Shown here in pieces: positions 1 to 7,437 of a DNA stretch of 10,000 bases. Source of the stretch: Botryococcus braunii (lineage: Eukaryota > Chlorophyta > Trebouxiophyceae); assembly GCA_002005505.1 (NCBI GenBank), contig KV908451.1:313168-323167 (forward strand), written 5' to 3'. Each line of letters begins with the position of its first letter. The stretch's first letter is position 1. The notes beneath the pieces are model-generated. The model made no database searches and was not told where the DNA came from. It saw nothing but the letters and a program-made list of their open reading frames with translations. Both the position numbers and the translations under genes were made by a program.

Positions 1-162
1 ATCGGAGGGCCATGTGGCACGATTCCACCACTGGTACGGTACCAGAAATAGTGTGAAGTGTACCGCTAGGGACCCGGATTCCTGTGAACTCTGCACTTCT
101 GATGCTTGCTCCTCCCCTACGTTTACTTCCATCCACCTTTACAACCCTGCCTCGATGATAAG
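1..162 (+). other. probable intron 3' part upstream of first exon block
   Basis: I see no convincing coding sequence here. The frame used downstream has a TAA at 159-161, so coding must start after it. The stretch 121-153 is pyrimidine-rich and is followed by AG at 161-162, which looks like the end of an intron. A short perfect palindrome with 7-bp arms and a 1-nt centre (ctggtac g gtaccag) lies at 31-45; it is too short to interpret. Confidence 0.35.
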
Positions 163-548
163 AAATCTTTGATGAGAGTTCTCTATGGTACAAACTCCTG
201 GCCCGGCTTCTCGATGTGGTTGCCTGCTTACGGTCGACGCCATTGCTAGCCGCATACGAAACTGTCTCGGGCCAATGTGCAAGCAATGAGCCGTGTTTTG
301 AAACAGAACAATTCCACATAGACAATCGGTTGTTGATGGCACTGGATAAGCATCAGACGGCTCGGAGAAAGGCACCAACTCCCAGGTTCTTAACCAAAGC
401 TGGAATCCCAGAACAAACTCAGACTCTGTGGGATAAAATTCTTCGTGCCGTGGATGATTTGACTGCGCATACTCAGCAAGTGCGGGAAGAGACCATCCAC
501 TTCATACAAAAAGGCGCCCATACTGCGGAAAGTCAGGGCACGGACAGA
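163..548 (+). CDS. exon of large unknown protein (helical N-terminal part)
   Basis: This block encodes about 128 residues of a protein I do not recognise. After the TAA at 159-161 the frame is open to 659. I start the exon at the AG acceptor 161-162, behind a pyrimidine-rich stretch, and end it at the strong donor AGA|GTAAGA (GT at 549-550). The exon carries two lead bases and ends on a full codon. Its beginning reads as an amphipathic helix (LWYKLLARLLDVVACL), and the middle (TLWDKILRAVDDLTAHTQQ) as another. Charged and hydrophobic residues are mixed as in a folded protein, unlike the repeat-driven frames elsewhere. The ATG/GTG near 214-216 need not be the start, because the protein-like sequence extends further upstream. 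Placement in a gene continuing to 10000 is inferred from phase matching. Confidence 0.55.
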
Positions 549-781
549 GTAAGACATTCAGAAGCGCAAGCCCCACCGTCACTAAGCCAACACAGTCATC
601 TGTACCATGGCATTCATCACGCACAAAGCCTGTCACAAAAGGTGCCTTTGTCCGCATAGTCTCTGCAGGCTTAAGGCATTCACAAAGAAGTAATTAGGCC
701 ATAGTTTTGAGCTCTATGGACGTTGTTGAGGTGCTGCAATTGCTGGATCATCTGCACAGATAAGGGAGTCTGCTGAGGCAG
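549..781 (+). other. intron
   Basis: This is the intron between the donor GTAAGA at 549 and the acceptor cag at 779-781. The frame used by the next exon has a TAA at 761-763, which forces an intron or an exon start after that point. Other in-phase acceptors at 802 and 814 would shorten the next exon by 7 or 11 codons. I see no repeat or RNA gene in it. Confidence 0.4.
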
Positions 782-940
782 GTCTGGGGGACTCATGGCA
801 AGGGAGGTTCGGAGAGCAGCCGAATCTTGGAAACCTTGGTTGCGAAGCTACACCGCATGGTTGTTGATCATGAAGAAGCAGCAGAAGCTGTTTCACTGGA
901 AGCAGGTCGTCTTTCACAATCGCAACTTGACAGGCTGCAG
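782..940 (+). CDS. exon with predicted coiled coil
   Basis: It encodes 53 codons starting and ending on codon boundaries. The reading frame contains ILETLVAKLHRMVVDHEEAA, in which Leu, Leu, Leu, Met, His, Ala and Val fall on a 3-4 heptad pattern with Glu, Lys and Asp on the other faces. That suggests an amphipathic or coiled-coil helix. The exon ends in DRLQ at CAG|GTGTGA (GT at 941-942). It joins in frame to the exon before, at 548, and the one after, at 1926. Its left edge is less certain, because AG acceptors at 781, 802 and 814 all keep the frame. Function is unknown; a structural or scaffold role is only a guess from the coiled coil. Confidence 0.55.
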
Positions 941-1020
941 GTGTGAATGAAGAATGGCACGGGCCTTCAAACCATCCTTCATTGTCTTGCTCACTTGCGC
1001 ATGTGCCCGAAAGCGCGTCA

Positions 1021-1318
<298 letters not shown>

Positions 1319-1446
1319 GACTCCCTCTATCATGACTGCCCGGCAGGAGTGTCTTGCCAATATTTAAATACTATTACTACGTTTGTAGTGTGGCTTCTGG
1401 GGTCTCTCCTCAATACCGTCCATTCCCCACGGATATGCCTGCAAAC

Positions 1447-1866
<420 letters not shown>

Positions 1867-1869
<3 letters not shown>

Positions 1870-1904
1870 CAACACACATGCGCGCGCGCCCGCGGGGGGG
1901 GGGG
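1867..1904 (+). repeat. (CG) alternation followed by an 11-G run
   Basis: Directly after the CA tract the sequence passes through catg into alternating CG (about 1880-1889), then a run of 11 G at 1894-1904, immediately followed by gtgag. The CG part continues the alternating purine-pyrimidine pattern, and the G run ends it. The tract stops about 20 bp before the proposed acceptor at 1924-1925. Confidence 0.8.
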
Positions 1905-1925
1905 TGAGCAACCGTGCGCCTTGAG

Positions 1926-2028
1926 GATTTTGACCTTAAGCGCATGAAGAGGGCAGCTGACGCCGTCACAGGGGGGCATACCCTTGAGAGGCAGCAAGGC
2001 ACGTCTGCTGATCAAGCTTGGAGCACAT
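1926..2028 (+). CDS. short exon, basic helix
   Basis: The frame reads DFDLKRMKRAADAVTGGHT followed by LERQQ, which looks like a charged helical segment. The acceptor AG at 1924-1925 gives a start on a codon boundary, matching the exon ending at 940. The right edge is uncertain. Donor GTATTC at 2029 leaves one base and matches the acceptor at 2395. Donor GTTTAA at 2058 leaves none and would match the acceptor at 2415. The frame hits TAA at 2061-2063, so an intron must begin before that. No family is recognised. Confidence 0.45.
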
Positions 2029-2171
2029 GTATTCATAGCTTTAAGCACACACTACACGTTTAAGGACCTTTGAAGCAACATTTCCTGGGAAAACTCTTTT
2101 CACCTGTCAAGAGGGTAGCCGAACAGTGCAGAGTGGGCCAAACCAATTGAGTGGACCCAGCAAAAGATGTG

Positions 2172-2279
2172 TGCGTGCGGCTGTGGGGGCACGCATGTGC
2201 CTGTCCGTCCGTGCGTGCATGCGCATTTCCGGGTGTGCATTTGTGCGGGACGTGTGCGCGGGCACGTGTATGTCCGTGC
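2172..2279 (+). repeat. degenerate GTGC-rich alternating sequence
   Basis: The stretch is rich in gtgcgtg, gtgcatg, gtccgtg and gcgcg words, and looks like a decayed GT/GC alternating repeat next to the pure microsatellite. It lies in the intron before the exon at 2396. No coding signal that I trust is present. Confidence 0.6.
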
Positions 2280-2300
2280 AAGAGAGAGAGAGAGAGAGAG

Positions 2301-2371
<71 letters not shown>
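2280..2371 (+). repeat. compound (GA)n(GT)n microsatellite
   Basis: About 13 units of AG (2280-2305) switch directly to about 33 units of TG (to 2371). The switch has no spacer, which is typical of compound microsatellites. It ends 24 bp before the AG acceptor at 2394-2395, so the usual polypyrimidine tract of that acceptor is replaced by alternating TG/CA-rich sequence. Confidence 0.95.
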
Positions 2372-2373
<2 letters not shown>

Positions 2374-2395
2374 GTGCATGCACACTGTGTGTCAG

Positions 2396-2566
2396 CTGGG
2401 GCTTTTGAAGGGCAGGCAGCCTTGGACGAGCAGCGGGACTACCTGCTGGCCGACTGGCTGCGACTTCTGGTGCTGCACACCTCCAATCCCACCGCATCTG
2501 CTGCGGTGGACGAGGGCGTCTGGAAAAAGCCACCCATCCCTGGCCCTACAACTCTCCCAGCAGCAG
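2396..2566 (+). CDS. exon, hydrophobic helix plus Pro-rich tail
   Basis: The frame reads GAFEGQAALDEQRDYLLADW, continues LRLLVLHTSN, and then becomes Pro-rich. The first part is a convincing amphipathic or hydrophobic helix. The acceptor at 2394-2395 is the first AG after the GT repeat; those at 2410, 2415 and 2419 are alternatives. I end the exon at CAG|GCAAGT (GC at 2567-2568), a typical GC-AG type donor, which leaves one base and matches the next exon. The same frame stays open to the TGA at 2821-2823, so the exon could be longer: 2639 (GTCAGG) and 2818 (GTTTGA) are other possible donors. Family unknown. Confidence 0.5.
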
Positions 2567-3630
2567 GCAAGTGGCGTGCCAGCTCACATGCCGCCCCCAC
2601 CGAACCATCTGTCCGGAGAACGCCGAGGGTTGAGGAAGGTCAGGAGGGCCCTCTCTTCAGCCCCCCATACCCCCCCTTCCTTTGGGTACCCCTTGGCCGG
2701 CAGCGGCCTTTCCTTACAAATGCTCAGCGAGAGGCGGGGGAAGCTGCATGGCTTGGTGGGTTCCGGTGGCGGCTTGAAAAGGAGGCATATTCAGTGTTTG
2801 GGAGGGCGGCAGAGGAGGTTTGAGGCGTAGGAGTCTTTGGTTGTTGAAGAATGAGAGGAAACAGGAAGGACATACTAAGGGAGGAAGCGACGTTCTAGAA
2901 AGAAGGGAAAGCGGAAGAAGAGGACAAGGGAGAATATAACCATTCGAGGTGGGTTCCAGGAAGGGGGGGGCAAGACCTTGGGGCAGACGTTGGTTTTCCG
3001 GGTGCTGTGTAGGGAGGGAAGGACGAGGGTGATCAAAAGGGGGGGGGGAGATATATGTGGAGGCAGGGACAAACTGTGAAAGGTTGCAGAGCAGAGGGTA
3101 GATCGGGCGGCTAGTTCAAGGGCAGCGCCTGGGGGAGGGACGCAAAGACGAGCATAGGATGGTGGAGAGAATTCACTGCCAGGACCTCCAATTTGCACCA
3201 AAGTGAGAAAGAAAGAGGGGGGGGGGGATGCTGGGAGTCCTGTTCACGGTGGATCGAATGGGTCGAACAAAAGGTGGGGCCTGCCAACACGTGTGGATGA
3301 TGGAGAATTGGCAAAAAGGGGTGGGGGGAACCCAGAGGTGGTACATTTGTGATGAATAACCAGGGATGGCCTCAACTTGAAGTCCTGTCACACATTTCAC
3401 ATTCAGTCGTGACAGCTCCACAACACCAACCCTGTTCGGGACTTTTCCTTTCCGATCTGTGACTGCGCTTGTGACTGCAGCTTCCTCTCCAATCCCATGC
3501 ACGGGGGTCAAGCCCCCATCTCCACTGTTCCCCCACCCCCAGCACAGAAGCACCCATGCGTGCCGGTACGTACCACTGCTTCTGCAAGCATTTATAAAGT
3601 CTGGCCAACTGCCAGGCATTCTTGCCCCAG
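2567..3630 (+). other. intron, purine- and G-run-rich; possible extra exon
   Basis: Two + frames stay open to about 2820, and the part 2701-2817 (RPFLTNAQREAGEAAWLGGF) is protein-like, so the upstream exon may reach 2817. From 2830 to 3330 the + strand is purine-rich with G runs at 2963-2970 (8), 3039-3048 (10) and 3217-3227 (11). The stretch 3481-3565, after gactgcag and before the donor-like GTACGT at 3566, is an alternative extra exon. The frame used at 3631-3785 is open from 3459 without a stop, so it may instead be one exon 3481-3785. Confidence 0.35.
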
Positions 3631-3785
3631 GGTCCCCTAGGATGGTCCCGCCAGCGTCAGCGGCGCCGCAGGATCCCGCAGAGCCCAGATCCCAGGAGAA
3701 CAGCACGCCGCAGCTGTTGCGGTTCATGGCGCGGGTTCAGAGCGGTGCCACCCGCCCTGATTCGTCCGACATCCGTGCAAAGCTG
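3631..3785 (+). CDS. exon, Pro/Ser-rich then helical
   Basis: The frame reads MVPPASAAPQDPAEP at the start and then TPQLLRFMARVQSG and DSSDIRAKL. It ends on a full codon at CTG|GTGAGG (GT at 3786-3787), a good donor. The left edge is uncertain. AG at 3629-3630 gives two lead bases and fits the preceding one-base overhang. AG at 3639-3640 (tcccctag) has a better pyrimidine tract but needs a two-base overhang. An exon running from 3481 is also in frame. The exon joins in phase to the one at 4238. Function is unknown. Confidence 0.5.
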
Positions 3786-4237
3786 GTGAGGGGACGCAGC
3801 GGGGCCATCACTGGAATGGGTACCGGGCCCCGCAGGCCCGCCCACAGTGCAGCCTGGCAGGTGCGGCGGCCCGGAGTGTACAGCTGTACTGCCCTTAGTT
3901 GTGTGCGGTCTGAGGAGGCTGCGATCCCCTGTGTGATGTGTGTGTGGGGGTCGTGACTCAGAAAGAAGGATTCCCCTTTCCGAGCTTGTTCTTTCTCCCT
4001 GTGTGCTGTTCGGGTTGCCTTACCAGGCGGGGGCCCCGGGGGGGGGGGTGTTTTCGTTGTATTGCTTCAGGTTTCCAGTCACCATTGGCATTTCGGGGAC
4101 TTGCAAATGCAAGTCTTTGGCCTAGCAACCTGGCTCTGTCTGTGTGCTCCGGGTGTTTTTGACTGGGAAAGGGGGGGGGGGCAGTGCGGGCATGCTTATG
4201 CGATTTATGCTTTTGGTTGAGTTTTGTTTATTCTCAG
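3786..4237 (+). other. intron with poly-G runs
   Basis: This 452-bp intron runs between GTGAGG and ttattctcag. It carries runs of 11 G at 4038-4048 and 11 G at 4171-4181, the last about 55 bp before the acceptor. The 3' end is T-rich (gttttgtttattctcag), the clearest polypyrimidine-acceptor pair in the window. I see no coding sequence in it. Confidence 0.5.
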
Positions 4238-4318
4238 TCCTGGGAGATGGCGAGGTTGCTTCATGTAATGAACCCAGCGGAGGCACAGGCCCGGGTCTTC
4301 TTTCACTGGAGTCGATGT
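4238..4318 (+). CDS. 27-codon exon, amphipathic helix
   Basis: The frame reads SWEMARLLHVMNPAEAQARV and ends FFHWSRC. It has an excellent acceptor (tttattctcag at 4227-4237) and the donor TGT|GTATCT (GT at 4319-4320). It begins and ends on codon boundaries, and the preceding exon ends at 3785 on a codon boundary as well. The mix of Trp, Leu, His and charged residues looks like folded protein, and the downstream frame soon runs into the TG repeat. No family is recognised. Confidence 0.6.
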
Positions 4319-4326
4319 GTATCTGA

Positions 4327-4419
4327 GGACGTGTATGCATGTGTGTGTATGCGTATCTATGTGTGTCTACGTGCATGTAAGTGTGCGTGCCCATGTGAAC
4401 ATGTGTATTCTTAGGGGTG

Positions 4420-4478
<59 letters not shown>

Positions 4479-4523
4479 GAATGTGTGTGTGTGTGTGTAT
4501 GTGGAATGTGTGTGTGTGTGTGT
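4327..4523 (+). repeat. degenerate then pure (GT)n microsatellite
   Basis: Scattered TG-rich sequence (4327-4410) leads into (GT)n at 4417-4523. A 25-bp tandem duplication is visible: tatgtggaat occurs at 4473-4482 and again at 4498-4507 with GT repeat between. This suggests slippage after a point mutation. It lies inside an intron. Confidence 0.9.
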
Positions 4524-4777
4524 TTGCACATGCGCGTGGTTGTGCATTCTCCACCCAGGTTCTATTCCATTCAGTCCCATCCAAGTCTTCAGATACTCAG
4601 GCTGCCCGTCTTTTGGGGTTTTCCCTCTCCGTTCTCTCATGTCTCTCTACAAAAGGGGCGGGGGGGTGGTCTGCCGACTTGCACTCCGCCAAGCCCTTTG
4701 TGGGGACCGCATAGAATCCCACGAATAAACCTTGCTCCAATCCTCAAGGCCAGGCTTGAACAAAGAAGAGCGCGACA

Positions 4778-5035
4778 TCATGCCCAGCCTGTGATTGGAG
4801 ACGGGAATATCGTCCCAGAATTCCATTCGAAGGGGTAACTGTCGAACATGTGATATATTTCCACGTTTCCCAAGCCTGACCTTGACGCCTGCCACACCGG
4901 CTGGCCAACTTGCAGCAGGGGCAAAGGAAGGGTTTCTTGTTCATTCTCGGGGTGTGTGAAGAAACCCTTGTCGTCCTTTCCCAAGATAAGATCTCGATTG
5001 CTGAGCAGCAGGGCGGTCTGTTCTACTGAAAGCAT
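4778..5035 (-). CDS. possible antisense small ORF, 85 codons
   Basis: Read on the - strand, an ATG at 5035 opens 85 codons ending in TGA at 4778-4780. The product looks like ordinary protein (for example DLILGKDDKGFFTHPENEQE and VEIYHMFDSYPFEW), with no repeat bias. The frame stays open upstream of the ATG to at least about 5120, passing a splice-acceptor-like ctccttgcgcag on that strand. It overlaps an intron and the start of the + exon at 5051. It could be a nested antisense gene, a decayed mobile element or chance; I recognise no family. Confidence 0.2.
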   Translation of the reverse strand: MLSVEQTALLLSNRDLILGKDDKGFFTHPENEQETLPLPLLQVGQPVWQASRSGLGNVEIYHMFDSYPFEWNSGTIFPSPITGWA

Positions 5036-5050
5036 GCTGTTGTACTGCAG

Positions 5051-5261
5051 ACGGCTGCACTCTTCACAGCCTCTCTTCTGCGCAAGGAGGCAGAGCAGGG
5101 GCTGTACCGCGGATGCAGCGGGTACAGCTCTGGGACGGACAGCTCCCTCTGTAGTGACCTGTCCAGCGGGGACTCATCCTCCTCCTCCACCACCCGTACT
5201 GTCAAGTCGGCGCCCAGGGACCCTTGCACCCCTCCCACGGACCCCTTCCACACGTCCTATG
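5051..5261 (+). CDS. exon with Ser/Thr-rich acidic patch
   Basis: It encodes 70 codons plus one base. It begins with a helix ([19 protein letters not shown]) and passes into [18 protein letters not shown], a five-serine run, and [11 protein letters not shown]. The second half is Ser/Thr/Asp-rich and probably disordered, with many potential phosphorylation sites. The acceptor is ttgtactgcag at 5040-5050. The donor is TATG|GTGAGG (GT at 5262-5263), a good match to consensus. The one-base overhang fits the two lead bases of the next exon. The reverse complement is also open over much of this stretch, but the + frame has both splice signals and continuity. Confidence 0.6.
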
Positions 5262-5588
<327 letters not shown>

Positions 5589-6589
5589 CAGGAGCCCATC
5601 TGCTGCTGGGGGATCACATGGACGGTCACATGGGTGCGACTTTCCGCCTGAACCGCATTGCCCGCGTGAAGAGCAGGGGCCCCAAGCCCAGACCCGGGGC
5701 TCCTTTGCGTCATGCCGCCACCAACATTGCGGATGCCCTGCTGCAACTGCAAAGCTCGGATGACGGCATGATTCCCCCCCAGTCCCCCAGGGACCGACCA
5801 TCCCAAGCCCCGACTGCTGGGCAGGCCCAGAGGGACATGTCCTCTGGGGCCGGTCTTGGGTTGAGCCGAGGCCGGGCCAAGCTCCCAAGGGGGCTAAATG
5901 CGGGACAATTTGCATCCCCGCTCCCTCAGGACGGGTCCGCTAGCATGGCCACACCCTCTTCCAACCTGCTGGGGGAGAGCCAGTTGGCCCGATCTCCCCA
6001 TTCGGGACGGAATGGAAACTTGCACGGGGAATTAGGCGGACTTGAAGCGCAGGCGGTTGCGCGGGGACCTCCCGCATTGCTGGGTACCGGCGCCAGTCAC
6101 CCTGAGGGGGTCCACGAAGCCGGCCCCCTGAAACGGTCCGTGCGGATCATGTCCGGGCCCGCCAACCGCTCTCTGAATGCCTCCCCGGGGGCCCATCCGG
6201 GCTTGTTTGGGGAGGAAGGTTCCCTGACGGACGACTGCAATCCCGCGCGGGTAGACGACCAAGCCCGGGCGGGGGACCCGGGGGATCTCAAGGGGCGGGC
6301 TGTGGTGTCCTGCGACAAGGAGAGCAGCTTTCCGGCGCTCCTGCTGCCCGCCAAGCCGAGGGGGAGGAGGACGGCATGGCACGGCGAGGCCGTCGGGCAC
6401 CGGGGGTCTCCAGGGGACCTGGGGGATCCTGAGGGATGGATAGGATGGCGAAGCTGTGCGGGAGGTGGCAGCTGGAATCCTCAAGGAGACCCGGATGACC
6501 AGGCATTGGGAGGGCGGTTTGGGTGTATGGAGCGGGACCCCATGTGGGGGGAGCCTCCCGCCCAGCAGCGGGCCTGGCGGAGAATCCAG
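5589..6589 (+). CDS. large GC-rich exon, probably disordered region
   Basis: It encodes about 333 codons. It starts with a more ordered part ([20 protein letters not shown], then RIARVKSRG and [14 protein letters not shown]) and continues as Gly/Pro/Ser/Asp/Arg-rich sequence with loose repeats such as [20 protein letters not shown] and [10 protein letters not shown]. That composition suggests a long disordered linker. The acceptor is a tandem cagcag at 5586-5591, and both AGs keep the frame. I end the exon at CAG|GTGACC (GT at 6590-6591). If this donor is not used, the frame stops at TGA 6605-6607, six codons further, and the gene would end here. GC content is visibly higher than in the exons before 5000. 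Confidence 0.65.
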
Positions 6590-6998
6590 GTGACCGCCAG
6601 TGTTTGAACGATAAATTTGGGCAAGTGAGAGGGAAGCGAGTAAGAGTGCTTGCCATGTCCATGTCGTGTTTTTCGCACCATGCTTTGCTTTGTACGGGAT
6701 TCTCGTGGGACTTCTTCATTGTTTTACACTTGTGGGGCCAAGGCTTGCATGAAACGCAACTGTGCTTAGGTTGTGCAGGGTCCCTTGTGTCTACTTTTTG
6801 TCTTTGCACAGTTGTCGGGTCCAATTGAGAGGCCCCATGCTGCAATGACAAAGTGATGTACATGTAGTCCATGGTCCGGGGTCATAGCTGGCGTATTACA
6901 TGATCACACCAAAACCAAAAACCTCAACATACTGCAGAACCCCAATGGCCAGACTGGTTTCGTGCTGTATACTCAAATGTACTTCATGTTTCTCTCAG
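6590..6998 (+). other. 409-bp intron, or 3' flank in the two-gene model
   Basis: It runs from GTGACC to a T-rich acceptor (catgtttctctcag). Composition drops to moderate GC with T-rich stretches, unlike the exon before it. I see no AATAAA-like signal soon after the TGA at 6605-6607 that would favour a gene end. No repeats or other features are visible. Confidence 0.4.
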
Positions 6999-7157
6999 TT
7001 GGCAGGATTGAGCCAAAATAGGCACGCATGGACTATTGATGTACACCTTTTGTCTTCAGCCGTCGAGCAAATGAAGGATGGAGTGTACAGAATGTTGAAA
7101 GAGCACCAGAGAGGTTATAAAAGACTTCTTGTGCAAACCTCTGTTGGATTTGGGCAG
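6999..7157 (+). CDS. 53-codon exon, helical
   Basis: The frame reads HAWTIDVHLLSSAVEQMKDG, then VYRMLKEHQRGYKRLLVQTS, and ends VGFGQ at CAG|GTGTTG (GT at 7158-7159). It begins and ends on codon boundaries, with a clear pyrimidine-tract acceptor at 6997-6998. The sequence is a convincing mix of amphipathic helix residues with low Gly/Pro, very different from the disordered exons on either side. This supports a real folded segment. A second acceptor-like ttgtcttcag at 7050-7059 would break the phase. It has no recognised family, and the Lys/Arg/Tyr-rich helix has no diagnostic motif. Confidence 0.6.
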
Positions 7158-7437
7158 GTGTTGGTACATATGTAGAATTAGCAAGCGCGCACACCCAACC
7201 TAGTGCCCCCACGAACGCCCCACTCCCAGCAGCTTCCCAAACCTTTGGGTTTGGGAGGCTGCTGGGAGTGGGGCGTTCGTGGGGCCACTAGGTCGGGTGT
7301 GCGCGCCTGCTAAGTCTACAGACGTTCCCGTTCGGTTTTTGAGTGTGTGTAAGAGGGCGCTTGCTCTTGACATGTTGAACGAAGCAGGTCTAGTGGAATG
7401 ACTCATGTCGTGTGAACACTCTGCATTGCCTGAACAG
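7158..7437 (+). other. 280-bp intron containing a long hairpin
   Basis: This intron lies between CAG|GTGTTG and gcctgaacag. More than half of it is the near-perfect inverted repeat at 7171-7320, which starts 13 bp after the donor. The remaining 7321-7437 is unremarkable and ends in a weak pyrimidine tract. If the two-gene model holds, this would be intergenic or 5' flanking sequence, with an ATG at 7405 after an in-frame TGA at 7399. Confidence 0.5.
7171..7320. repeat. 150-bp near-perfect inverted repeat (hairpin)
   Basis: The left arm 7171-7243 and right arm 7248-7320 are 73 nt each around a 4-nt centre (tttg). Base-by-base comparison gives 68 of 73 complementary positions. The exceptions are at 7177, 7184, 7197, 7206 and 7234, and the last would be a G-U pair in RNA. 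The termini are TGTAGA and TCTACA, giving a 5'-TG...CA-3' outline. I find no clear target-site duplication in the bases outside. It could be a MITE-like foldback element, a small-RNA precursor or a recent palindromic duplication; the sequence alone does not decide. Confidence 0.95.

Larger units (their letters stand above)
4319..5050 (+). other. 732-bp intron with TG repeat and possible small exon
   Basis: It contains degenerate and pure GT repeats (4327-4523) and unique sequence from 4524 to 5050. Within the unique part, 4749-4790 (after cctcaag, before GTGATT) is 42 bp, open, and flanked by in-phase splice signals, so it could be a small optional exon. An antisense open frame also lies at 4778-5035. 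An AATAAA at 4724-4729 is present but has no other polyadenylation context. Confidence 0.4.

Noticed and set aside
31..45. Palindrome ctggtac g gtaccag as an operator or element end
   Set aside because: Seven-base arms occur by chance in sequence of this length, and no partner or context was found.
2060..2533. - strand frame spanning the GA/GT repeat
   Set aside because: Largely repeat-encoded HT and SL runs, and the flanks are less protein-like than the + frame at 2396-2566.
4724..4729. AATAAA polyadenylation signal
   Set aside because: It lies within an intron of the in-phase model with no stop codon of a gene nearby and no downstream GT-rich element that I can tie to it.
6032..6484. - strand frame of 150 codons opposite the 5589-6589 exon
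   Set aside because: Same GC-driven shadow effect, with Pro/Arg-rich composition mirroring the sense strand.
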